Assembly (NCBI GenBank): GCA_025526915.1 | Contig: JAHLKH010000223.1 | Span: 1 to 37,591 of the forward strand | Reading direction: 5' to 3' | Origin: Entophlyctis helioformis | Taxonomy: Eukaryota; Chytridiomycota; Chytridiomycetes; Chytridiales; Chytriomycetaceae | DNA: 37,591 nt | Part shown: positions 9,604 through 18,858 of the stretch, piece by piece | Layout: each line of letters begins with the position of its first letter | Numbering within the stretch: the first letter of the stretch is position 1 | Position numbers and translations under genes: made by a program | The notes under the pieces: generated by a model | What the model was told of the DNA's origin: nothing | Seen by the model: only the letters and a program-made list of their open reading frames with translations | The model's database searches: none

Positions 9604-11260
9604 ATGGGCAAGAAGGGCAACAAGGCCGGCGGTGCCGTCGCATCCAGCAACAGTAACAGCGGCCATGGCAAGCAGAAGCAGCAGCACAAGTCGTTCAAAA
9701 AGGCCAAGACGCCCAACACGGGCAACAAGCCGGTGGTGTCGGCCAACGGCGACTTTGACATTGCCGCATTCATCGACTCGCAGCAGCTCGAGGTGGACGA
9801 CGACGTCGCAGCGCTCATGGCCGCACCGGACGTCAAGTCCAGAGCCGATGCCCAGACCGACGGCGTGGACGGCGAGGCAGACGTTGCCGTGCCGGCCGTT
9901 GCGTCCAAGAAGATGAACAAGCGTGCCAAGGCGGCTGTGCTTGCGGCTGCGCTCGCGGCGGCCAATGCGCCAGACGCCAAGACGGCCAAACGGCCAAGAC
10001 GGCCAAGAAGGGTGCGGCCTCTGGGCTGCTGGCAAGGAGGATGAGCACAACGACGATGATGACGAAGGACGAAGACGAGGCGGTGCTCGAGGTGGCCGAT
10101 GAGGACGAGGCCGACAATTCCGAGGACGAGCGCGAGATGCAGGCGTACCTCGAGATGATGAAGCCGCACAAGCCCGAGCCGTCCAACCTGGACGAGGACG
10201 AGCTCACCGAGCACGTCTATGCCAACAAAAAGGTGCGTATGTGTCTGTCCCTGCCTGGCTAGCCGACAGCCGACCGACTGACCCACGCACGATGCACGAT
10301 GCACAATGCACGATCGGCTCGACACGACACTCGCAGGAGGCGATGCTGGTGCGTCTGGACGAGATCCGGCTGGACCCGCGCATGGAGTGGATCGAGACGC
10401 AGGCGATCAAGCCCGACGCCAGCGAGACGCCAGCGACCGAGACGACCATCACAGACGCCCACGACGACCTCAAGCGCGAGGTGGCGTTTTACCAGCAGGC
10501 GCTGACAGCAGCGACGGCAGCGCGCGCGCTGTGCAAGGCGGCCGCGGTGCCGTTCAGCCGCCCGGACGACTACTTTGCCGAGATGGTCAAGTCGGACACG
10601 CACATGGCCAAGGTGCGCCAGTCGCTCATTGACGAGGCGCAGGGCCTCAAGGCGTCGGAAGAGGCCCGCAAGATGCGCGCGCAGAAAAAGTTTGGCAAAA
10701 AGGTGCAGGTGGCCAAGGTTGTCGAGCGCGAAAAGGCCAAGCGGGATGCCCTCGAGGCCATCAAGCTCGCGCGCAAAAAGGGCGGCAATGCCGCGGCGTC
10801 GGCGGCCCTCAACGACGACATGAGCGGCATGGCGTCGGCGGGTGCCATGGGCAGGTCCGACGACCATGACGGCGGCATCTCGCAGAAGCGTGGCAGCAAG
10901 CGGTCCGCGCGTGGCGAGGCCGACGACTTTGGTGTGGAGGCGGATGCCGGTGGTGGTGCCGGTGGCGGCAGTGGCAAGTTCTCGGGCAAGCGTGGCCACA
11001 ACCCACGAGACCGTGTCGCCAACCCCAAGCGGAAATACAAGGACAGCAAGTTTGGCTTTGGCGGCCCCAAGCGTGGATCCAAGAGAAACACGGCAGACTC
11101 GGTCAATGACATGTCTGGCTTCCCTGGCAAGTCGAGCGGTGGCGGTGTCGGCAAAAAGTCTGGTGGTCGTGGTGGATTTGGCGGTGGCCGTGGTGGCCGT
11201 GGCGGTCGTGGTGGTCGTGGTGGCCGTGGAGGTCGCGGCGGTCGTGGTGGTCGCAAGTGA
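9604..11260 (+). CDS. EBP2: rRNA-processing protein Ebp2 (one frame break)
   Basis: Exon 1 is 9604-10232, intron 10233-10336 (GTGCGT...CGCAG, phase 0), exon 2 10337-11260. The product is a nucleolar 60S-biogenesis factor of the EBNA1-binding-protein-2 family. Exon 2 holds the conserved core: RLDEIRLDPRMEWIETQ, then REVAFYQQAL, RPDDYFAEMVKSDTHMAKV, and the basic RKMRAQKKFGKKVQV segment; the C-terminus has a Lys/Arg-rich NPKRKYKDSKFGFGGPKR motif and an unusual RGG tail of about nine Gly-Arg-Gly units. Exon 1 is a Lys/Ala-rich head followed by an acidic segment. The reading frame changes near 9985-9990 within a repeated GCCAAGACG tract, where one base appears missing; the frame before it starts at 9604 and the frame after it covers 10041-10232. 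Family identity is strong despite this. Confidence 0.85.
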
Positions 11261-11586
11261 TGCGTGTGCACGATTGCCAAAGTGCCCGCACGCAGTCGTG
11301 ATCTTGGACAATAAACATCGCGATTGTCAGAGACTACACTGGACTGCATGCGATAAGCGCAAGACGGATGGAAAAAGGAAAAATGTGTGTGGTATTCGTG
11401 GCGAGAGAGAGACGGCACGAACACGGCGCAGATGCACACCGGGACCAGCAGCGAGGGGATGAAACAAACGAGGGCAAGAAAGGGATCAAGAACTTAAACA
11501 GAGAAATCTAAAAGGAGTGTGGTGGACGGGTAGTGTGGGCTGGTGGTGGTGTTGTGCGCGATCAGGCGGGCCAGATGCATGCGCGT
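11261..11586. other. Convergent 3' intergenic region (EBP2 / LCB2)
   Basis: The two genes end facing each other 326 bases apart. A canonical AATAAA lies at 11310-11315 on the plus strand, 50 bases after the EBP2 stop, and is a good polyadenylation signal for EBP2. No equally clear signal was seen for LCB2, and no gene was recognised. Confidence 0.6.
11310..11315 (+). terminator. Polyadenylation signal AATAAA of EBP2
   Basis: A perfect AATAAA hexamer lies 50 bases downstream of the EBP2 stop codon on the same strand, at a typical distance for a 3' end signal. Confidence 0.6.
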
Positions 11587-13513
11587 CTACAAGACCTTGA
11601 CCTTGGACGGGGCAGGCAGGGACTGGGCAATCTTGAGGCCAAGACGGTCGCCGACCTCGGACACCTGCTGCAGCACGTACTCGAGGTCCTCCATCGTGTG
11701 GGCGGCCGACAGACAGAAGCGCACACGCGACGTGATGATGGGGGTTGCCGGGTATCCAACCACGACCACGGCAATGCCGCGGTCGAGCATCTCGCGCGAG
11801 AAGGCGGGGATCTTGGCCGGGTGGAACAGGAGCAGGGGGATGACGGGCGAGTCGCGGCCGTAGACGATGAAGCCCATCTTGCGGAGCTCCGTGGCAAAGA
11901 AGCGGGCGTTGCGGGCCAGGGTCTGGATGCGGTGGCGGCCCTCGTCGCCGCCCTCCTCGCCCATGATGATGCGGGTGGAGGTGTAGATCTGCTTGAGGAG
12001 CGGCACGGAGATGGCCTCTGCGTAGATGGACGAGTGGCTCTGGAGACGGAGGTGGTCAATGACGGCCTTGTTGGCGGCAATGTAGCCGCCGGCGGCGCCA
12101 AACGACTTTGTAAAGGTGCCCATGCAGATGTCGATGGAGGCGGGGTCGATGCCGTAGTAGTCGCAGACGCCGCGGCCGTTGGGGCCGAGGGCACCGATCG
12201 AGTGGGCCTCGTCGACGTAGAGGTAGAACTTGTACTTTTTCTTGAGGTCGACAATGGGCGGCAGGTTGCAGATGTTGCCCTCCATCGAGTAGAGGCCCTC
12301 GACAACGACGAGGATCTTCTTCCAGGGGCGGTGGGTGCGGGGCTGGCCCTGGGCGATGGCCTCGCGCAGGACGGCCTCGAGCGACTCGGGATCGTTGTGC
12401 TTGAAGGTGCGGATGGCCGCGCCGGACATGCGGGCGCCAAAGACGATGGACGAGTGGTTGAGCTCGTCCGAGATGATCAGGTCGCCCTTTGCGACGAGGG
12501 CGGGCAGCGAGGTGGAGTTTGTGGCGAAGCCCATGGAGAAGACGATGGCGTCCTCCTGGCCGAGGAAGCGGGCGACGAGCGCCTCGACCTCGGCGTGCAG
12601 CTCCATGGAGCCGGCCTCTGCGCGCGCCGAGGCGGTCGAGACGCCAAACTTGCGCACGGCGTGCTCGACCGAGTCGGCGCAGGGGCCCTCGTTCTGGGCG
12701 AAGCCGAGGTAGTTGTACGACGACAGGTTGAGCACCTCGCGGACGTTGCCGGTCAGCCTGGGGGGGTGAGGTTGGCGTGAGACACGGTGTGAGACACGGT
12801 GTGAGACAGACACAGGTCGGCGTGAGACACAGTGAGACACGGCGTGAGACAGTGTGCGAGACAACACAACGAGAGACAACTCACTGGAACGTCTTGTTCG
12901 AGTCGGTCGACACACGCTCGAGCAGGCGCACGGTGCGGCCGGGCACGTCGGTGATGGGGCGGTTGAAGCAGTCGCGGATGCGCACATAGAGGCGGCGGTG
13001 GTAGAAGGTGTCAAAGCCCGAGTTGATGGGGGCGTAGCCGTTCTGCGTCTTGAGGTGGCGGATCGACGCCGGGAAGAAGAGCGACGCCATCCAGTCCTGC
13101 ACATGGCCAAAGACGATGATGATGAAGTACGACAGGTACGTCGTCAGCAGCGTGTGCAGCGGCGCCGTCTCGATCAGGTGCTCCTCGTCCTGCGGCACAG
13201 ACCGCGCCGCGGCGTCGCTGTTGAACAGAGACGACGGCCCGTCGAGCAGCAGCGCGCTCTTGGCCGCCGCAGAGGCCGCCGCCGAGGATGGCTCGACGAC
13301 CGACGACGCCGACGGCTTGGCCGACGAGCGCTTGGCGCCCGGCACGGGCAGCAGCATGCCCTTGGCCGACGAGCCCTTGGCAGCGACGCCGCCGCCCAGC
13401 GACAGCAGGTCCGTCGTCGAGGCGGGCGACGACGACATGGCGGACACGCCGCCGTTGATGGCGTCGATGCTTGCGGCGCTGCGCAGACTGTGAGCTCTCT
13501 TGCCCTTGCCCAT
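11587..13513 (-). CDS. LCB2: Serine palmitoyltransferase subunit 2 (Lcb2)
   Basis: Exon 1 is 13513-12885, intron 12884-12758 (GTGAGT...CCCAG, phase 2), exon 2 12757-11587; 599 residues. It is the PLP-carrying subunit that condenses serine with palmitoyl-CoA, the first step of sphingolipid synthesis, in the ER membrane together with Lcb1. The fold-type I aminotransferase signatures are complete: LSSYNYLGFA (221-230), DELNHSSI (308-315), VEGLYSMEG (362-370), VDEAHSIGALG (391-401) and the PLP lysine in GTFTKSFGAAGGY (Lys427). A hydrophobic segment at about 119-136 (TLLTTYLSYFIIIVFGH) is the membrane anchor. The first 110 residues are Ser/Ala-rich and longer than usual. The intron is itself built of degenerate GTGAGACAC repeats. 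The start is the Met next to MGKGKRAHSL. Confidence 0.95.
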
Positions 13514-13553
13514 GGTTGGTTGGTTGGTTGGTTGGTGGGTTGGTGGGTTGGGT

Positions 13554-13602
13554 GGTGTGCGGTGTGCGGTGTGCGGTGTGCGGTGTGCGGTGTGCGGTGT
13601 GC
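13554..13602. repeat. Minisatellite, seven copies of GGTGTGC
   Basis: Seven exact head-to-tail copies of a 7-base unit upstream of LCB2, directly beside a TTGG tetranucleotide repeat. Confidence 0.9.
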
Positions 13603-13870
13603 AGAAGGGGAGGCTAGAGGCTGCTGGCGGCAAGACTAGACTGGCGGCAACAACAGGAACAACAGGAACAACAGCGTCGACGGTGACAGCAGCAGCGACA
13701 ACAGCAGCGACGTCGAATGCGAGGGCAGCAGAAGAAGGCGCTGGCGCGGGGCGATGCGCGGTCTTTTCAAGGCCCCGCAGCGTCACATTCTGCGGCAAAT
13801 TTGCGCTGGAGAATTGTGTCGAGTGTCGGCCAAACAACACACCCGGCGACGGCGCCACTCTGCCGCTCTT

Positions 13871-13917
13871 GTGTGTGTGTGTGTGTGTGTGTGCGGGTGT
13901 GTGTATGTGTGTACATG
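13871..13917. repeat. (GT)n microsatellite
   Basis: About eleven uninterrupted GT dinucleotides followed by imperfect GT-rich sequence, in the region upstream of LCB2. Confidence 0.85.
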
Positions 13918-14247
13918 GGACCGGCGATGAACACGTTGTAGGCAATGCCGACTGGGCCACCGGCCGTGTTCATTCGTGCGGCTGTCTGTCCGTCTGTCCG
14001 TCTGAAGGTCTGTCCGTGTGTCTGGCTGGCTGCTTGCTCGCGCCAGACGGTGCTTCCTTATCGGAGCCATCTCGGAAAAACACTCTGCATCATCGCCAGT
14101 CACCGCTGGTCAGAACGTCACCAGCCACTTGGAATCGCATCGAGCGTTGCGCGGTCGAGCCGCCTGCCAATGCGCACGCCGCCCGTGTCGGCACAGCCCG
14201 TGTCAGCACTGCCCCAGCAAGCGACGCAGATCTCAGACAGGCTGCAC

Positions 14248-16406
14248 TCACACGACGCTGGCCTTGCTCGTGGCACTGCCCGATTCGTCATCGGCAGCGA
14301 CCTGGCGACCGTCAACGAGCCTGTGTCGTCACACTGCGTCAGCACTGACAAGACACACGCTGCGCGCCAGACCGCTTGGACCCACACTTCCGACAGCCGA
14401 GGCAGCATGGCCACTTGGTGCGGCAGTCGGCCGTCCAAATGGTTGCCGTACAAGCTCCTGTGGCACCCGTCAGCGGATCAATCCATCCATCCATCCATCC
14501 ATCCATTCATGCATCCATCCATCGGCCGTGCCCCAGATCCAGACCAAACCCCAGATCCACATCCACAACCACAGCCGCCTCCGCGGAATCATGCGGCTTA
14601 CAGTTCTCGCAACCTGGTCAGCCTGCCCAGTGTCCGTGGTATCGGCCCAGACAGACGGTTGGATTCCAGGCACCTACACACACAGAATCAGCAGCCATGG
14701 CAAGTGGGGCCAGCCAGCCAGCCAGACAGACAAGACACGGGCATCTGCTCACAGGGTAAACAGCATGGACAGCTTGCCCAGCTCGGCCGGTATGCTGCCC
14801 TCGAGATCGTTGTGCGATAGGTTCCTGTTGGCCCATCTGGTGCGATCAGCGTCCGTGTCGGACCAGCAGGAGCAGCAGCAGGAGCACGCATACAGACGCG
14901 ACTCTGACGCACAGCTCAACCAGATTCGCCAGGTTTCCCAACGACGCAGGCACCTCGCCCGTCAGCGCATTCGCCTCGAGCCGTCTGTCGCATGTGGACG
15001 AATGCAGCCATGTCAGCCAGCACACCATCGCCAAGAACAGGCTGCAGACCGCGCGTACAACTCGGTCAGGTTGACGAGATAGCCAAGCGAGGATGGGATC
15101 GGCCCGCTCAGCTGGTTAAAGGCAAGATACAGTTTGGTGAGGTTGCGCAGCCGGCCCAGCTCGGCTGGTATCTCTCCAGACAGCAGGTTGCTGTGCAGGT
15201 TGCTGTCCATGCAACATCGCGTCAGCCAGGCGTGTGGCGCTTTCACTGGCGTGCAAGCTGCGCAGACATACAGCCAGACAAGACTCGAGAGGTTGCCGAG
15301 TTGCGGCGGGATCGGCCCGCTCAGCTGGTTGGATTCCAGGAACCTGCCATTGACAGCGCTCGTCAATAAACTGGTCGATCAACTGGTTGATCAACAGACA
15401 GGCAGCCACACTCACAGCTTCTCGAGTAGATCGAGCTGGCCAATCTCAGGCGGTATCTCGCCCGTCAACTGGTTACTATCCAGCCGCCTGTGCATGCACC
15501 GAACCGCCCGTCGCGTCAACCAACACACCAGCAAGCCACACGAACACACACAGACACTCGCGAAACATACATTCGCCGCAGGTTGGCCAGGCCGCCGAGG
15601 GACTTGGGTATAGGTCCCGACAGCTGGTTGTTGTTCAACCCACTGCCCATGCAGCAGTCAGTGACTTCGATCCACCAGCAGTCACGCCAGTCAGCAACCA
15701 ACACACAGTTTCTCCAGGTTCTCGAGCTGTCCCAGCGTGTCGGGTATACACCCTGTCAGTGCATTCGTATGCAGGTTCCTGCCGCGCTCGTCAGTCCCCG
15801 TCCTCCCCCCACCACGCCGTATCGCACACACACACACTCACTCACAGATCCGTCAGATTCACAAGCGACCCCAGCTCGTCCGGGATGGCGCCATCGAGGT
15901 GGTTGATGGCCAGGTACAGCACCATGAGGTTGCTCATGTTGCCGAGCTGCTTGGGGATCGGCCCGACGAGCGCATTGCCAAACATGGACAGCGCGACAAG
16001 GTTCTCGAGGCTGCCGATGCTCTCGGGCAGCGAGCCAAAGTCGGGCCGGTTGTTGAGCCCCCTGCAGAGCCCGCATGCCGGTCAGACAATGCCCACATGC
16101 ACATGCACATGCACATGCTGGGCGGCGAGCAGACGACACTCACAGTCCATAGATCACGCCGTCCTGCACCGTCCCCCCCAAAATATACACAATGTCAGCC
16201 GCGTGCAGACCAGTCAACAAACACACAGTCTCGCACGGCACCTTCATGATCAGACTGCGGTGCTCGGTCGTGTCCTTGGTAATGCCCTCGGACGCTGCCC
16301 ATGCCGGAAACGCTGCAATAAGACACTCGATATCCGACGGCACGGCATGCATCTCGCCCGTGCCCTCGTCCTGCTGCGCATGATCGCTGTTGCCGTCGTC
16401 AGCCAT
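14248..16406 (-). CDS. Intracellular leucine-rich repeat protein, 13 plant-type LRRs
   Basis: Modelled exons: 16406-16242, 16163-16144, 16061-15846, 15778-15707, 15642-15571, 15487-15416, 15343-15272, 15202-15059, 14984-14913, 14824-14753, 14673-14602, 14457-14388, 14301-14248; 390 residues. Repeats have the 24-residue plant-type pattern LxLxxNxLSGxIPxxLGxLxxL. All introns from the second to the eleventh are phase 2 and cut at the same LRR position, mostly one 72-base exon per repeat; the third exon holds three repeats and the eighth two. The N-terminus (MADDGNSDHAQQ) has no signal peptide and there is no membrane segment, so the protein is likely cytosolic. Residues about 32-43 (AFPAWAASEGIT) match the N-cap of the kinase-LRR protein at 1-6240. 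The first intron (weak GTGCCG donor, length a multiple of three) and the last two exons are less certain; read-through would end at 14118. Function unknown; protein binding expected. Confidence 0.8.
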
Positions 16407-16631
16407 GTCCAGCGTGCACGCTTGATCGTTTCCGTGCCGTGCAGTCCAGAGTTGCCAACGTCGCGTTGGGCAGTGTCCAGATCGCAAGAACCACAGAAAG
16501 ACAGATGGGTCGGCACAGAGATCGGGATCGGGACAGGGATCGAGATCGAATGCCCAAAACACAATGCATCGTATTCAACATGGGTGTATTTTTTGTGGCT
16601 GTAGTGTATGGATGGCAGTAGTGGATGATTC

Positions 16632-18088
16632 TTAGAACAGGAGGGATACAACGCCAGCGGCGACAGCAGCGGTCCAGAACGCAGACGTGACCGCGAGCGG
16701 TGTCAACTGCGCGACAGATGCCGAGACAAACGTGCGGACAGGGTTGCTGTTGACAGCCGGCCAGCGCGGTGCGTATGCGCCGCGGTCGTCGTAGCAGTGG
16801 ATGTCGACATACTCGACCGTGGCGCTGACCATGTCGCGGTTGCCCCACGCAATCGGCGCGCCGGCCCAGTCGGCAACGCCTGCACTGCCTGCCGCGCCAC
16901 CGTCCCACACGGAGAACTGCACCAGCGACGGCGTTGACGGGTACCACCGCTCGTTGGGCGGGATCTGGTTGGTGGCCGAAAACGACGAGTCGCGCTCGAG
17001 CACGCGCACCACCATGCCGTCGATGGCCCATCTGCGATGGCAATGGACAGCGTCAGCACGTGTGTTGTCTGGGCAACACGGAATGCACACCCCCACATGC
17101 GCGGCTGCCACTCACGTCAGCACATCGGGACGCCAGTCGATGGTGTAGGTGTGCCAGTCGCCGACATTGCCGCGGTTGGCAATGTTGTGCTTGCCGTCAT
17201 GGCGGCCAACCTCTGTGATGCCCTTGTAGAACACGTTGGACTCGGCGCGGAAGTTGTTCTTGCCGACAATCTCCCAGTCAATCTCGTCCTGCAGTTGGCA
17301 GTGAGTTGCAGGGTACTCTGGTGCACACACTGCAGATCGGCAAGAGATGGGTGGCAATGCGTACCTTGCGCTCGGACATGGTGATGAATGTGGTCACCAC
17401 GCCGGGGTCGACACAGGCCCGCATCCGCACGGTGAAGCGGCCATAGAGAATGTAGCGGGACGTGGACAGGATGGTGGCCATGCCCTTGCCGTCGTCGCCG
17501 CGCTTGACCGAGATGGTTGCGGTCGAGTTGGCGTACTGCGGGCAGATGTGCGCCAGTCAGTCAGACAGTCGGTGTGTGCCAGACAGTCGGTGTGTGTGCC
17601 AGTCAATGTCTGAGGCGTTGATATTGGCTGCTGAGTTGGGTGGCGGCAAAATGGCCGCTCTGTGCAGCCCAGCGGCCGAGCGGCCATGCGGCTGTCTGCG
17701 GCTGTCTGTCTGTCAAGGCGGCTGTCTGCACATACAAGCGGGACAGCAACCCAGCCAGCGCAGTGCACAGCCAGCAGTAGCACCACCAGCACAAGCAGCA
17801 GTAGCACCAACAGCAGTAGTAGCACAAGCAGCAGCCGTCCAAGGCACGCACCGACACAAAGCCCGAGTCCAGCGTCAGGTCGTACTTGGACACATCGACC
17901 TTGAGGCGGTCCTGCAGCGTCGCAGCGCCGTACAGGTTGAGCACCCGCCGCGGGTCCATGGTGATGCGGCCCGACACGCAGTTGCCCGTGACCGACGGGT
18001 CCTGTGCGGCCGCCGTCGGCAGCGACGCCAGGCCGGCCAGTCCGGCGAGTGCCGCTGCTGCGAGTGTTGCTCCTGCGAGTGCGACCAT
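16632..18088 (-). CDS. GH16 Crh-type cell-wall transglycosylase, GPI-anchored
   Basis: Exons 18088-17852, 17535-17365, 17288-17116 and 17031-16632; 326 residues. A signal peptide (MVALAGATLAAAALAGLAGL) leads, and a hydrophobic tail (LAVTSAFWTAAVAAGVVSLLF) preceded by small residues fits GPI anchoring. The catalytic GH16 motif is DEIDWEIVG at residues 137-145, with nucleophile Glu138, Asp140 and acid/base Glu142 all present. Other family features are YGRFTVRMRA, GDWHTYTIDWRPD and WAIDG, followed by a tryptophan-rich carbohydrate cleft (PPNERWYPSTPSLVQFSVW). Crh enzymes transfer chitin onto beta-glucan in the fungal wall. The first intron is unusually long (316 bases) and holds a CTG/CTA-rich low-complexity tract. 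The stop lies 226 bases before the LRR gene start on the same strand. Confidence 0.88.
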
Positions 18089-18174
18089 CCTGCGGTTGTA
18101 AAGTTTGGATCAAAATTGAAGTGTTTGTTTGTAAATGTTGCACTCTCGCGTGCACCACTGCTCGTCAGCCACCT

Positions 18175-18210
18175 CACGCGACGCACGCGATACACGCGAC
18201 GCACGCGACG
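18175..18210. repeat. 9-bp tandem repeat with four CACGCGA cores
   Basis: Four CACGCGA heptamers start exactly nine bases apart (18175, 18184, 18193, 18202), followed by a degenerate fifth unit CACGCTGCC. Confidence 0.8.
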
Positions 18211-18249
18211 CACGCTGCCACCTCAGCCATCTCACTCGCGCTCGGCGAG

Positions 18250-18257
18250 TATAAAAG
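18250..18257 (+). promoter_or_regulatory. TATA box (TATAAAAG)
   Basis: A consensus TATAAAAG lies 71 bases before the start codon at 18321, followed by a pyrimidine-rich leader; it is the clearest TATA box in the window. Confidence 0.7.
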
Positions 18258-18320
18258 CAGCCGCCGTGCCTGCCCTGCCCTGTCTGCATCAAACCCGCTT
18301 CTCTCATCTCCCAAGCAAGC

Positions 18321-18779
18321 ATGTCATCCAGCACTTCCACCAGCACTTCCACCAGCACTTCCACCAGCGCACCCGCAGACTTTTTCCTCGCGGATCTCCA
18401 TTTACAAGACGCTGAGCTCATCAACGACATCTACCACAGCCTCCTGGCCGGAAACGCTCCCACTGCTGCTCCGCACGACGCTGCTCAGCCAGACACACAG
18501 CCAGATGCACAGCCAGATGCACAGCCAGATGCACAGCCAGACGCACAAGCAGACGATGACGACGCAGACGACAGCTTCGACGAGTATGACCTCGACGACA
18601 AGTACGACTTTCCGATTCTCAACGTGACCATGTCCAAGCGCGAGGCATGCAGCTTCAACAAGGGCGTCCCGCCTGCCCGCCGGTCGGCCGACTCGTACCT
18701 GCGCATCCACCGCTGGGTTCTTGTGAGCCCTGTGGATGACGCCTCGTCCGAAGCCCCGCCTGTCTGTCTGTCCGTGTAA
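18321..18779 (+). CDS. Small acidic hypothetical protein with Ser/Thr head and DAQP repeats
   Basis: A single open frame of 152 residues starting 71 bases after a TATA box. The head is a Ser-Thr repeat (MSSSTSTSTS), then DFFLADLHLQDAELINDIYHSLLAG, which is predicted helical, then four QPDA repeats and an acidic stretch (ADDDDADDSFDEYDLDDKYD), and a tail FPILNVTMSKREACSFNKG...DSYLRIHRWVL. No known domain was recognised. The last 18 residues follow a possible donor (CTT/GTGAGC), so the true C-terminus could differ. The strong TATA, short length and acidic nature suggest an inducible regulatory or adaptor protein, which is only a guess. Confidence 0.6.
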   Translation: MSSSTSTSTSTSTSTSAPADFFLADLHLQDAELINDIYHSLLAGNAPTAAPHDAAQPDTQPDAQPDAQPDAQPDAQADDDDADDSFDEYDLDDKYDFPILNVTMSKREACSFNKGVPPARRSADSYLRIHRWVLVSPVDDASSEAPPVCLSV

Positions 18780-18858
18780 TACAAACCGCATTTGAGCACT
18801 TCTTCATCTTCCTCTTCATCTCGTTGTGCACCGTCATCTGACAAACCCACCAACGACG

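Larger units (their letters stand above)
13514..14247. other. Intergenic: LCB2 upstream region with microsatellites, LRR gene 3' region
   Basis: Immediately upstream of the LCB2 start is a TTGG/TGGG repeat (about 13514-13553), then seven perfect GGTGTGC copies (13554-13602), and a (GT)n tract from about 13871 to 13917. The simple repeats probably lie in the 5' leader or promoter of LCB2. A readable frame at 14118-14387 is considered part of the 3' region or last intron of the LRR gene. No RNA gene was recognised. Confidence 0.5.
18089..18320. promoter_or_regulatory. Divergent promoter between the GH16 gene and the acidic-protein gene
   Basis: The 232-base interval holds a 9-base tandem repeat containing CACGCGA at 18175, 18184, 18193 and 18202, and a TATA box toward the plus-strand gene. 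ACGCG is the core of the MCB element read by MBF-type cell-cycle factors in fungi; a role here is inference. Confidence 0.5.

Noticed and set aside
7943..9916. 657-codon plus-strand open frame
   Set aside because: It runs antisense through the hydrolase and NMNAT-like genes and into EBP2 in the wrong frame; composition is Arg/Ala-rich, as expected from a GC-rich shadow.
10259..11439. Long minus-strand open frames across EBP2 (His/Arg- or Pro-rich)
   Set aside because: They are antisense shadows of EBP2 and its RGG tail, without family motifs.
11533..12780. 415-codon plus-strand open frame over LCB2
   Set aside because: It is the antisense shadow of a well-identified LCB2 exon in GC-rich sequence.
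14118..14387. C-terminal extension of the LRR protein to 14118
   Set aside because: Read-through gives a Cys/Arg/Ala-rich tail unlike the protein; splicing GTGTGG to GCCAG in phase 0 gives a short hydrophilic end, which is preferred but not certain.
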